Origin: Dokdonella_A ginsengisoli
GTDB lineage: Bacteria; Pseudomonadota; Gammaproteobacteria; Xanthomonadales; Rhodanobacteraceae
Assembly: GCF_042652785.1 (NCBI RefSeq)
Contig: NZ_JBHSHD010000010.1
Coordinates: 930,001 to 994,000, forward strand
Reading direction: 5' to 3'
Length of the DNA: 64,000 bases
The notes under the pieces were generated by a model that saw nothing but the letters and a program-made list of their open reading frames with translations, was not told the origin of the DNA and searched no databases. Below, piece after piece: positions 9,519-17,466 of the stretch. The position numbers and the translations under genes are program-made. The number at the start of each line of letters is the position of its first letter. The stretch's first letter is position 1.

Positions 9519-9804
9519 TCAAACTCACGAACGGAGCAAGCCCATTGCTCAACGCCTCGTCGGCGCGATTCACGATTCGAGGCAGGAGTCTCGCCACCTC
9601 GGCATACAACTGGTCTGTCGTCATCGCCTGAAAACGATCGAATTCCGCATCGTCCGGATGGCAGGCGAAAGACAGACGCCCGTGCAGGGAGCCATCTTGC
9701 CGAACCAAGTCGACGTCGACGGCGTGTCCGAAGAAGCGATCGTTCCTGCGCGCCAACGCACGAAACCCAAGGCCGTCCACGGCCAGCACCGTCTGGCCAC
9801 TCAT
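9496..9804 (-). CDS. Hypothetical protein of 102 aa in the arg/pro operon
   Basis: I do not recognise the family. The ATG at 9804 lies 2 bases after the argH stop, and the 3' end overlaps proB by 23 bases, so it is embedded in the operon with translational coupling on both sides. The protein is soluble, with alternating beta-like strands in residues 1-50 (including a GRLSFACHPDD segment) and a helical C-terminal half. There is no signal peptide. Position suggests a role linked to arginine or proline metabolism, but nothing in the sequence proves it. Confidence 0.75.
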   Translation of the reverse strand: MSGQTVLAVDGLGFRALARRNDRFFGHAVDVDLVRQDGSLHGRLSFACHPDDAEFDRFQAMTTDQLYAEVARLLPRIVNRADEALSNGLAPFVSLSAYRGDL

Positions 9805-9806
9805 CC

Positions 9807-11096
9807 TCAAAATTCCCCCAGTCGCCTGCGCAACTCGTCCAGCCGCAGATCGGCCGCCGCGCCGGCAGACACGCGCGCCGCCAGGCTCGCCTCCGGAGTC
9901 CTGCCCTGCCCCGCCTCCGCGGCCGCCTCGGCGGCGCGGCGGTAGGCCTCGCGGAACGGCACGCCGGCGGCGGCCTGCTCGATCGCGACGTCGGTCGCGT
10001 ACATCGACGGCTCGATCGCCGCGCGCATCGCCGCCTCGTTCCATTCCAGCCGCGCAAGCAGGTCCGGCAGCAGTTCGAGCGCCGGCAGGCCGCGGTGGAA
10101 ACCGTGGAAGATCGCGCCCTTGGAGAACTGCAAGTCGCGCTGGTAGCCGGACGGCAGCGACAGCAGGTGCTCGATCTCGCTGCGCGCCGCGGCGACGCTG
10201 GCGTAGCTGGCGCGCATCAGCTCGACCACGTCCGGATTGCGCTTGTTCGGCATGATCGAACTGCCGGTGGTGTATTCCGGCGGCAGGCGCACGAAACCGA
10301 ATTCGGCGGTGGTGAACAGCGACAGGTCCCAGGCCAGCCGGCGCAGGTCGAGCAAGGCGGCGCCGAGCGCCTCCAGTGCGCCGATCTCGAACTTGCCGCG
10401 CGAAAGCTGCGCGTAGACCGGGTTGACCTGCAGCCGCGCGAAGCCGAGCGCCTGGGTCGTGTGCGCGCGGTCGAGCGGCAGGTTCACACCGTAGCCGGCC
10501 GCGGTGCCGAGCGGGTTGGCGTCGATCCAGGCCAGCGTGTCGCGCGCGCGGCGCGCGTCGTCGATGAAGCTTTCGGCGAAACCGGCGAACCACAGCGCCG
10601 TCGAGGAGACCACCGCGCGCTGCAGGTGCGTATACCCCGGCAGCGGCAGCGCCTCGCGCGCAGCTCGCTCGAGGCAGACTTCGGCGGCAGCGCGGCAATG
10701 CGCCTGGAGCTCGCGCAGCCGCGCCTTCAACCACAGCCGCGTCGCCACCAGGATCTGGTCGTTGCGGCTGCGGCCGGTGTGCACCTTGCGCCCGGCGTCG
10801 CCGAGCCGCTCGATCAGGCGCGCCTCGATCGCGGAATGGCCGTCCTCGTAGCGCTCGTCGAGGACGAAGGCGCCGCTGCGGAAATCGGCCGCCAGCGCGT
10901 CGAGTTCGCGCACCAGCGCCGCCGCTTCTTCCGCATCGAGCAGGCCGATGTTGGCCAGTCCACCGACGTGCGCCTGGCTCGCCTCGACGTCGTGCAGGAA
11001 GAACTCGCGGTCGAGCACGACGTCGTCGCCGGCGAGGAAGCGCATGATGCGTTCGTCGGTACGGACTCCCTGTTTCTGCCAGAGCAGGTCACTCAT
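9807..11096 (-). CDS. argH: Argininosuccinate lyase
   Basis: Cleaves argininosuccinate to arginine and fumarate, the final step of the pathway. The 429-residue length is standard for the fumarase/aspartase superfamily. The signature GSSIMPNKRNPD lies around residues 277-288 and holds the catalytic serine; TGRSRNDQ near residue 110 is the other conserved loop. A 157-base gap with an inverted-repeat element separates it from proS upstream, the longest gap inside the operon. Confidence 0.97.
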   Translation of the reverse strand: MSDLLWQKQGVRTDERIMRFLAGDDVVLDREFFLHDVEASQAHVGGLANIGLLDAEEAAALVRELDALAADFRSGAFVLDERYEDGHSAIEARLIERLGDAGRKVHTGRSRNDQILVATRLWLKARLRELQAHCRAAAEVCLERAAREALPLPGYTHLQRAVVSSTALWFAGFAESFIDDARRARDTLAWIDANPLGTAAGYGVNLPLDRAHTTQALGFARLQVNPVYAQLSRGKFEIGALEALGAALLDLRRLAWDLSLFTTAEFGFVRLPPEYTTGSSIMPNKRNPDVVELMRASYASVAAARSEIEHLLSLPSGYQRDLQFSKGAIFHGFHRGLPALELLPDLLARLEWNEAAMRAAIEPSMYATDVAIEQAAAGVPFREAYRRAAEAAAEAGQGRTPEASLAARVSAGAAADLRLDELRRRLGEF

Positions 11097-11120
11097 AAGC
11101 GCCTCGAAGAATCCCGGTTG

Positions 11121-11238
11121 TCGTCATCCCCGCGAACGCGGGGATCCATCTTGATGGTTCTGCATATCCGTCAACAGCAAGACGGATGGCCAGCCTTCGG
11201 CTGCTGAAAATCGCCTCCCGCGTTCGCGGGAATGACGA
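11121..11238. repeat. Small inverted-repeat element (MITE/REP-like) between proS and argH
   Basis: The ends are near-perfect inverted copies of a 23-base sequence (11121-11143 and 11216-11238, 21 of 23 matching), each itself containing the palindrome CCCGCGAACGCGGG. An inner inverted pair ATCCGTC/GACGGAT lies between. No coding potential is seen. Fragments with the same CGTCATTCCCG core occur near 18663, 21637 and 52384, so this is a dispersed family. Confidence 0.75.
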
Positions 11239-11253
11239 GGTTTTTCCTCCCGC

Positions 11254-12597
11254 TCACGTGCCTGTCCTCGCGGTGCGCGCTTCGACCAGCCGCGCGATCG
11301 CGTCGTCCGGGGCCAGCTCGACGCGCTCGCCGCCGGCGCGGCGCTTGAGTTCGACCTGGCCGGCGGCAAGGCCGCGCGGACCGATCGCGATCTGCCACGG
11401 CAGGCCGACCAGGTCCATGTTGGCGAACTTGGCGCCGGCACGCTCGTCGGTGTCGTCGTACAGCACGTGCATACCGGAGGCTTCGAGCTTCGCGTACAGC
11501 GCGTCGCAGGCCGCCTCGACCGCGGCGTCGCCGGGCTTGAGGCCGATCAGTCCGACGTCGAACGGCGCGACCGGCTCCGGCCAGACGATGCCGTGCTCGT
11601 CGTGACCCGCCTCGATGATCGCGCCGACCAGCCGCGACACGCCGATGCCGTAGGAGCCGCCGTGGATCGGCCGCGAGGAGCCGTCCGGCAGGGTCACGGC
11701 GGCGCGCATCGGCTCGGAGTACTTGGTGCCGAAGTAGAAGATCTGCCCGACCTCGATGCCGCGCGTATGCAGCCTGCGCTCGGCCGGCACCTCGCTCTCG
11801 AAGCGCGCCGCGTCGTGCACGTCCGAGGTGGCGGCATACGGCGCGGTCCAGCGCCGGATCGCCGGTTCCAGATCGCCGGCGTAGTCCGTGTCCGCGGCGG
11901 GCACCGGCAGGTCGAGCAGTGCGCGGTCGCAGTACACGTCCGACTCGCCGGTGTCGGCCAGCACGATGAACTCGTGCGAGAGATCGCCGCCGATCGGGCC
12001 GGTTTCGGCGCGCATCGGGATCGCCCGCAGCCCCATGCGCGAAAAGGCGCGCAGGTAGGCGACGAACATGCGGTTGTACGAGCGGCGCGCGCCGGCCTCG
12101 TCGAGGTCGAACGAATAGCCGTCCTTCATCAGGAATTCGCGCCCGCGCATGACGCCGAAGCGCGGCCGCTGCTCGTCGCGGAACTTCCACTGCACGTGGT
12201 AGAGGTTCAGCGGCAGGTCGCGGTACGAACGCACGCCGGCGCGGAAGATCTCGGTGATCATTTCCTCGTTGGTCGGCCCGTACAGCAGCTCGCGCTCGTG
12301 GCGGTCGCGGATGCGCAGCATCTCCGGGCCGTAGGCGTCGTAGCGCCCGCTCTCGCGCCACAGGTCGGCCAGCTGCAGTGTCGGCATCAGCAGTTCCAGC
12401 GCGCCGGCGCGATCCATCTCCTCGCGCACGATGCGCTCGATGTTGCGCAGCACGCGCAGGCCGAGCGGCAGCCAGGCGTAGATGCCGGCGGCCTCCTGGC
12501 GGATCAGGCCGGCGCGCAGCATCAGACGGTGCGAGGCGATCTGCGCCTCGGCGGGATTGTCCTTCAGGGTGGGCAGGAAATAGCGGGAAAGACGCAT
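11254..12597 (-). CDS. proS: Prolyl-tRNA synthetase, short form without insertion (editing) domain
   Basis: Class II synthetase charging tRNA-Pro. Motif 2 (KFRDEQRPRFGVMRGREF) and motif 3 (GGSYGIGVSRLVGAI) are intact, as is the anticodon-binding domain at the C-terminus. The length is 447 residues, against about 570 for the usual gammaproteobacterial enzyme. The large INS editing domain between motifs 2 and 3 is absent, the form known from alphaproteobacteria. The start at 12597 has GAGGTG about 5 bases upstream; an upstream start would add 11 unconserved residues. It lies between argC and argH. Whether a full-length ProRS exists elsewhere in the genome cannot be seen. Confidence 0.93.
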   Translation of the reverse strand: MRLSRYFLPTLKDNPAEAQIASHRLMLRAGLIRQEAAGIYAWLPLGLRVLRNIERIVREEMDRAGALELLMPTLQLADLWRESGRYDAYGPEMLRIRDRHERELLYGPTNEEMITEIFRAGVRSYRDLPLNLYHVQWKFRDEQRPRFGVMRGREFLMKDGYSFDLDEAGARRSYNRMFVAYLRAFSRMGLRAIPMRAETGPIGGDLSHEFIVLADTGESDVYCDRALLDLPVPAADTDYAGDLEPAIRRWTAPYAATSDVHDAARFESEVPAERRLHTRGIEVGQIFYFGTKYSEPMRAAVTLPDGSSRPIHGGSYGIGVSRLVGAIIEAGHDEHGIVWPEPVAPFDVGLIGLKPGDAAVEAACDALYAKLEASGMHVLYDDTDERAGAKFANMDLVGLPWQIAIGPRGLAAGQVELKRRAGGERVELAPDDAIARLVEARTARTGT

Positions 12598-12646
12598 GGG
12601 ACACCTCGATCGGAAAAAGGGAGTTCGCACCGGCGACGCGCGAGCG

Positions 12647-13633
12647 TCACGGTCGTTCCGCCTCTTCCGCCTCGATCTCTTCCGCCTCGATGCCCTGCGT
12701 CTCGTCGAAGCCGAACGCCCGGTTGAGGTTCTGCATCGCCTGGGTCGCCGCGCCCTTGAGCAGGTTGTCCAGGGTCGCCACGATCACCACGCGCTTGCCG
12801 CCGGGAGCCAGCGCGAAGCCGCCGATCTCGGCGTGGTGCCTGCCAGCGATCGCGCTGACCCACGGCGCCTCGTCGACGACGCGCACCAGCGGCTCGCCGG
12901 CGTAGAACGCGCGGTAGCGTTCGCGCAGCGCGTCCGCCTTCGCCGCCTGCTGCAGCCACAGGTTCACCGTCATCGTGATGCCGCGGAAATGCGGCGCCAC
13001 GTGCGGCATGAACTCCACCGGCAGGCCGAGCTGGCGCGTCACCTCGCGCTCGTGCACGTGATCCACCAGCGAATACGGCATCAGGTTGTCGCGCAGTTTT
13101 TCCGGATCGTTCTTGTCCGACGGCGTGGTGCCGGCGCCGGAATAGCCCGACACGCCGAAGCAGACCGGCGGCGCGGCGAGGTCGGCCTTCAGCGGTGCGA
13201 TCGCCAGCTGCATCGCGGTCGCGTAGCAGCCCGGATTGCTGATGCGGCGCTGTCCCGCGTAGCGCGAGCGCGTGAGTTCGGGCAGGCCGTAGTACCAGCG
13301 CTCGTCGAAGCGATGGTCGGCGGAAAGATCGACGACGATCGTCTCCGGCGCCGTCGCATCGATCGCCGCCACGATTTCGGCGGCCTTTCCGTTCGGCAGG
13401 GCGAGCACGACCGCGTCGGCGCGCTTGTTCGCGACGTCCTCGTGCGAGAGGTTCTCGTAGCGCAACTCACCGCCGAATTCGGCGACATGGTCGGCCACGC
13501 GCTGGCCGTCGAGCTCGCGCGAAGAGACGAAGGCGAGCTCGAGCGAGGGATGCCGCGCGATCAGGCGGATCAGCTCGGCGCCGGTGTGGCCGCGCGCGCC
13601 GACGATGCCGACGGTTTTCCGGATGTCTTTCAA
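12647..13633 (-). CDS. argC: N-acetyl-gamma-glutamyl-phosphate reductase
   Basis: NADPH-dependent reduction of N-acetylglutamyl phosphate, third step of arginine synthesis. An N-terminal Rossmann motif VGIVGARGHTG is followed by the active-site NPGCYAT segment (catalytic Cys) and GVSGYSGAG. It has 328 residues. The start codon is TTG at 13633, with GGAGGA 7 bases upstream. The C-terminus ends in an acidic tail (EAEEIEAEEAER) encoded by a duplicated 15-base unit, probably a recent local expansion. Confidence 0.96.
   Translation of the reverse strand: MKDIRKTVGIVGARGHTGAELIRLIARHPSLELAFVSSRELDGQRVADHVAEFGGELRYENLSHEDVANKRADAVVLALPNGKAAEIVAAIDATAPETIVVDLSADHRFDERWYYGLPELTRSRYAGQRRISNPGCYATAMQLAIAPLKADLAAPPVCFGVSGYSGAGTTPSDKNDPEKLRDNLMPYSLVDHVHEREVTRQLGLPVEFMPHVAPHFRGITMTVNLWLQQAAKADALRERYRAFYAGEPLVRVVDEAPWVSAIAGRHHAEIGGFALAPGGKRVVIVATLDNLLKGAATQAMQNLNRAFGFDETQGIEAEEIEAEEAERP
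12662..12691. repeat. Tandem 15-base duplication in the argC 3' end
   Basis: Two perfect adjacent copies of CTCTTCCGCCTCGAT, with a further partial copy just before them. They stay in frame and encode the Glu-rich tail of ArgC. Confidence 0.8.
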
Positions 13634-13667
13634 GCGGGTTCCTCCACGAATTCGACGTACGGCCGCC

Positions 13668-14990
13668 TCAGTCCGACAGGGTCGCCGGCCGCGTGCGGCA
13701 GTGTGCGACGCAACGCTCGATGTCGGCGAACTCGCGCAGGCCGTACCAGTACACCTTCCAGCGCGGTTCCTTGTAGCAGCCGTCGGATTGGGCGTAGTAG
13801 AACTGGTTGATCAGGTTGTGGTGGCGCGAGCGCCAGAACAGCTGCGGATTGTCCGCACGCATGACCTGCCAGGCGGCGCGGCCGAGGCCCTCGCCCTGCG
13901 CGTCGTCGGCGACGGCGAACTTGTCCAGGTAGGTGTAGCCCTCCTCGCGCGTCAGGATCAGCGCGGCGCGGTAGTTCTCGCTCAGATAGACCTTGTACGG
14001 CTGCGTGCGCTCGAAGTAGTCCGCCACCAGCTTGCGCTTGAAGCCGGCCTCGATCAGCGCGCGCAGGCGCTCGAGGTCGATGCCGGCCCAGCCGCCGTGC
14101 ACGTCGACGCGTTCGCCGCGACGCACCAGCGTGCCGGAGCCCTTGTGCGTGAACAGTTCCTTCGCCAGCTCGTCCGGGCGCGTGATCGACACCGACGAGG
14201 ACAGCGGCAGGTGATCGAGCAGCTCCTTGATCTGCTCGATCTTCACGCGCATGCCGCCGTTGATCCACGGTTGTGCGACGAGGTGCTCGTACTCGGTGCT
14301 GAGGTTGATCGAGTCGATGACCTTGCCGTTCGCGTCGAGCAGGCCGCCGGTGCCGGTCAGGAAGATGATCTTGTACGGCCTGAGCACGCGTACCAGTTCG
14401 TTCGCGGCGAAGTCGGCGTTGATGTTGAGGATCTGGCCGCCGGCCGTCTCGCCGAGCGAGGCGATCACCGGAATGGAACCGGCGCGCAGGGATGCCTCGA
14501 TCGGCGCCAGATTGACACGCGAAACGCGACCGACCAGGCCGAGCGCGTCGCGGTCGATGAACTGCGCCTCGAACACGCCGGACAGGACCGAGGTCGCGCG
14601 CGCGTCGCCTTCCTGCAGCGCCTCGACCAGGTTGAGGTTCTGCGTCTGGAACACGCGGCGCACGATGGCGAGCGTCTCCGGCGTCGTCACGCGCAGGCCG
14701 TTGACGGTCTGCTTGGCGATGCCGGCGGCGGCCAGCTCCTCGTCGAGCTGCGGCCCGGCGCCGTGCACGACGATCGGCGTCAGGCCGACCTGCTGCAGGA
14801 AAGCGAGCGAGGACGTCAGCGCGTCGAGGTCGTCGCGCAGGACGGCGCCGCCGACCTTGACCACCGCGAAGCGCTTGGCGTCCAGCTGCGAGAAGCGTTT
14901 CAGGTACTGCTCGATCTCGCGCGCGCTCGCCATGCTCGAGAGCAGGCGCACGATGGTCTGGCGCACTTGCAGATGGGTTTCGGCGTTCAT
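13668..14990 (-). CDS. argB: Bifunctional N-acetylglutamate kinase / N-acetylglutamate synthase
   Basis: Residues 1 to about 285 form an amino-acid-kinase domain (VVKVGGAV, VVHGAGPQLDEEL, FLTGTGGLLD). Residues of about 290-440 form a GNAT-type acetyltransferase domain (DUF619; KVYLSENYRAALIL, DDAQGEGLGRAAWQVM). This fused NAGK/NAGS architecture is established for Xanthomonas and replaces separate argA and argB. It carries out the first two steps from glutamate. The start overlaps the argE' stop as ATGA, indicating translational coupling. Confidence 0.95.
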   Translation of the reverse strand: MNAETHLQVRQTIVRLLSSMASAREIEQYLKRFSQLDAKRFAVVKVGGAVLRDDLDALTSSLAFLQQVGLTPIVVHGAGPQLDEELAAAGIAKQTVNGLRVTTPETLAIVRRVFQTQNLNLVEALQEGDARATSVLSGVFEAQFIDRDALGLVGRVSRVNLAPIEASLRAGSIPVIASLGETAGGQILNINADFAANELVRVLRPYKIIFLTGTGGLLDANGKVIDSINLSTEYEHLVAQPWINGGMRVKIEQIKELLDHLPLSSSVSITRPDELAKELFTHKGSGTLVRRGERVDVHGGWAGIDLERLRALIEAGFKRKLVADYFERTQPYKVYLSENYRAALILTREEGYTYLDKFAVADDAQGEGLGRAAWQVMRADNPQLFWRSRHHNLINQFYYAQSDGCYKEPRWKVYWYGLREFADIERCVAHCRTRPATLSD

Positions 14991-16141
14991 TCCTGCGTTC
15001 CTTCCTGAACGCGAGAGTCGAGAAGCGGCTGTCCGCGGCCGCACTGTTCAATGATGCGCTCGATGGTTTCCACGTAGCGTTGCAGTTGCTCCAGCGCGAC
15101 CCACTCGTCGGCCGTGTGCGCCTGCGCGATGTCGCCGGGCCCGTAGACCAGGGTCGTGTAGCCGGCCTGCGAGAACAGCGCCGCTTCGGTCCAGAAGTCG
15201 ACCGCGTTGCCGATCGGCAGGTCGAGCGCGTCGGCCAGATCGCGCGCGGCGAGGCGGCGCGCCTCCGCGCCGGCCACGTCGCCGCCCGGCAGCGGACCGC
15301 CGCGGAACGTCTCGGTGAATTCGACGGCGGCCGGTTCGGCGAAGCTGCGGAAGGTCGCCAGAAGTTCGTCGCCGTCCATCGACGGCAGCGGACGGAAGCC
15401 GAAGCGCAGCTCGGCGGTCGGCGCGATCACGTTCGCCTTGATGCCGCCCTCGATGCGGCCGATGTTGAAGCGCAGGCCGGTCAGGCCGCCGAAGCGCGCG
15501 TGCGCGAGCGACTCGACGTGGCCCATCGCGCGCGCGCTCCAGCGCACGGCCTGGTGCAGGGCGCTGTCAGCCGGAGTCTGCTCGCCGGAGGCGTGGCCGG
15601 CGCGCCCGGCGAAACGCATCAGCACCGAGCTGATGCCGCGGTGCGCGAGCACGGCTTCGCCACGCGTCGGCTCGGCCACCACCACGGCGTCGAAGGCCAG
15701 CTCCGCCGCGCGGTCCTTCAAGAACCCGGCGATGCAGCGCGCGTCGTTGGCTTCCTCGTCGCTGGTGAACAGGAAGGCGCAGTCGCCGCTCGTCGCGTTC
15801 GCGGCGGCGACGAAGGCGGCCGCGGCGCCCTTGATGTCGCAGGCGCCCAGGCCGATCGCGCGTCCGCCGTCCAGGCGCAGCTCGAACGGGCTCGCGCTCC
15901 AGTGCGGCGAGTCCGGCACGGTGTCCAGGTGCACGTTGAACAGCAGATTCGGCCGGCCGCGCATGGCCAGCAGGCTGACCGCACCGACGCCGTGGTCGGT
16001 CGTCGTGCATTGGAAGCCGGCGAGCTGCTCGCGCAGGTAGGCGAAGATGCCGCCTTCGTCGATCGCACGCGGCGGATTGCGCGTGTCGAAGGCGACCAGC
16101 GCACGCAGGTGCCGGAGGGTCGCGTCGAGCAGCTCGCTCAT
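14987..16141 (-). CDS. argE: N-acetylcitrulline deacetylase (ArgE-like M20 peptidase)
   Basis: M20/ArgE-fold zinc deacetylase of 384 residues. Metal-site motifs are NVHLDTVP, GLGACDIKGAA, FTSDEEAND and a C-terminal HTADEW. Because the carbamoyltransferase in this cluster is the N-acetylornithine type, the substrate should be N-acetylcitrulline rather than N-acetylornithine, as shown for the Xanthomonas enzyme. It overlaps argG and argB by 4 bases each (ATGA at both junctions). Confidence 0.93.
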   Translation of the reverse strand: MSELLDATLRHLRALVAFDTRNPPRAIDEGGIFAYLREQLAGFQCTTTDHGVGAVSLLAMRGRPNLLFNVHLDTVPDSPHWSASPFELRLDGGRAIGLGACDIKGAAAAFVAAANATSGDCAFLFTSDEEANDARCIAGFLKDRAAELAFDAVVVAEPTRGEAVLAHRGISSVLMRFAGRAGHASGEQTPADSALHQAVRWSARAMGHVESLAHARFGGLTGLRFNIGRIEGGIKANVIAPTAELRFGFRPLPSMDGDELLATFRSFAEPAAVEFTETFRGGPLPGGDVAGAEARRLAARDLADALDLPIGNAVDFWTEAALFSQAGYTTLVYGPGDIAQAHTADEWVALEQLQRYVETIERIIEQCGRGQPLLDSRVQEGTQE

Positions 16142-17376
16142 GCCGCCCCGCCCCGGTTCACTTCGGCCCACAAGGTGCTGCTCATGCCGAACAGCTTGAT
16201 GAAGCCTTCCGCCTCGGCCACGCCCCAGTCGGCCGCCTGCGCGTAGGTCGCGCCCTTGGCGTTGAGCAGGTGCGGCGACTGGACCGCGACGGCGTCGACG
16301 CGGCCGCCGGCCGTCTCCAGCACGACCTCGCCGTTGACCGTCGCCTGGCTCGAGGCGAGAAAGGCCTCGAGGTCGGTCTTCAGCGGATCGTGGAAGAAGC
16401 CTTCGTAGACCAGTTCGACCCACTTGCGCGCCACTTCGGGCTTGAAGCGGTTCTGCTGCTTGGTCAGCACGGCCTCCTCCAGCGCGCGGTGCGCGACCAG
16501 CAGCGCGGCCAGGCCCGGCGCCTCGAACACGATGCGGCCCTTGAGGCCGATCGTGGTGTCGCCGGTGTAGAGGCCGCGGCCGACGCCGTAGGGCGCCAGC
16601 AGCTCGTTGAGCCGGGCCAGCAGCACGTGACCGGCGATCTTCTCGCCGTCGAGCGTGACCGCCTCGCCGCTGGCGAAGCCCAGGCGCAGGCGCAGCGGCG
16701 CGGACGGCCATTCCGCGCGCGGCTTGCACCAGCCGACCGCGCCGGCGCCGGGCGCCTGCCAGCGGTCGATCTCGCCGCCGGACATGGTGACGCCGAGCAG
16801 GTTCTCGTTGATCGTGTAGCTCTTCTGCTTCGCGCGCACGCCGAAGCCGCGTTCCTCGAGGTACTTCTGCTCGTAGGCGCGTACTTCGGTGTGCTCCTTC
16901 TGGATCTCGCGGATCGGCGCGACGATCTCGTAGTCGCCCTGCGACTTCACCGCGAGGTCGAAACGCACCTGGTCGTTGCCCATGCCGGTGCAGCCGTGCG
17001 CGATCGCGCGCGTACCCAGTTCCGCGGCACGCGCGAGCGCGGCGTCGACGATCAGGTAGCGGTCGGAAACGAGCAGCGGGTACTGGCCCTGGTAGCCCTC
17101 GCCGGCCCAGACGAACGGCTTGACGAAGCCGTTCCAGATCGCCGGACCGCCGTCGACCGTGCGATGCGAAGCGACGCCCAGTTCTTGCGCGCGCTGCTCG
17201 ATGTAGGCGCGCTCCTGTGCGTCGACGCCGCCGGTGTCGGCGAACACGGTGTGCACGGCCCAGCCGCGCTCTTTCAGGTACGGCACGCAGAAGCTGGTGT
17301 CGAGGCCGCCGGAGAAGGCCAGGACGATGTCCTTGGTCGAGGACTGAGGGCTGAGGGCTGAGGGCTGGGAAGACAT
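16138..17376 (-). CDS. argG: Argininosuccinate synthase
   Basis: ATP-dependent joining of citrulline and aspartate. The PP-loop AFSGGLDTSF begins at residue 20 and GCTGMGNDQVRFD follows. The 412 residues include a non-conserved N-terminal stretch (MSSQPSALSPQSS) encoded by heptamer repeats. Relatives begin directly at a (S/T)KDIVLAF segment, so the repeat has been absorbed into the coding sequence. An AGGA ribosome site lies about 7 bases before the ATG at 17376. Confidence 0.96.
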   Translation of the reverse strand: MSSQPSALSPQSSTKDIVLAFSGGLDTSFCVPYLKERGWAVHTVFADTGGVDAQERAYIEQRAQELGVASHRTVDGGPAIWNGFVKPFVWAGEGYQGQYPLLVSDRYLIVDAALARAAELGTRAIAHGCTGMGNDQVRFDLAVKSQGDYEIVAPIREIQKEHTEVRAYEQKYLEERGFGVRAKQKSYTINENLLGVTMSGGEIDRWQAPGAGAVGWCKPRAEWPSAPLRLRLGFASGEAVTLDGEKIAGHVLLARLNELLAPYGVGRGLYTGDTTIGLKGRIVFEAPGLAALLVAHRALEEAVLTKQQNRFKPEVARKWVELVYEGFFHDPLKTDLEAFLASSQATVNGEVVLETAGGRVDAVAVQSPHLLNAKGATYAQAADWGVAEAEGFIKLFGMSSTLWAEVNRGGAA

Positions 17377-17466
17377 GTAAGATCCTGGAGTGGTTTTTTT
17401 TTGCGGATGGAACGTCCGAGCGCGCTGGGACGGGCTTTTCAGCCCCTGGCCCTCAGCCCTCGGCCC
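17342..17466. repeat. Heptamer repeat element A (argF'-argG junction)
   Basis: The left arm (17342-17370) is three and a half copies of the 7-base unit CTGAGGG. The right arm (17436-17466) is the inverted form (CAGCCCC, TGGCCCT, CAGCCCT, CGGCCCC) after GGGCTTTTC. The arms could pair around a loop of about 65 bases that contains an A9 tract and the argG ribosome site. The left arm encodes part of the ArgG N-terminus and the right arm supplies the argF' stop codon. Confidence 0.85.
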
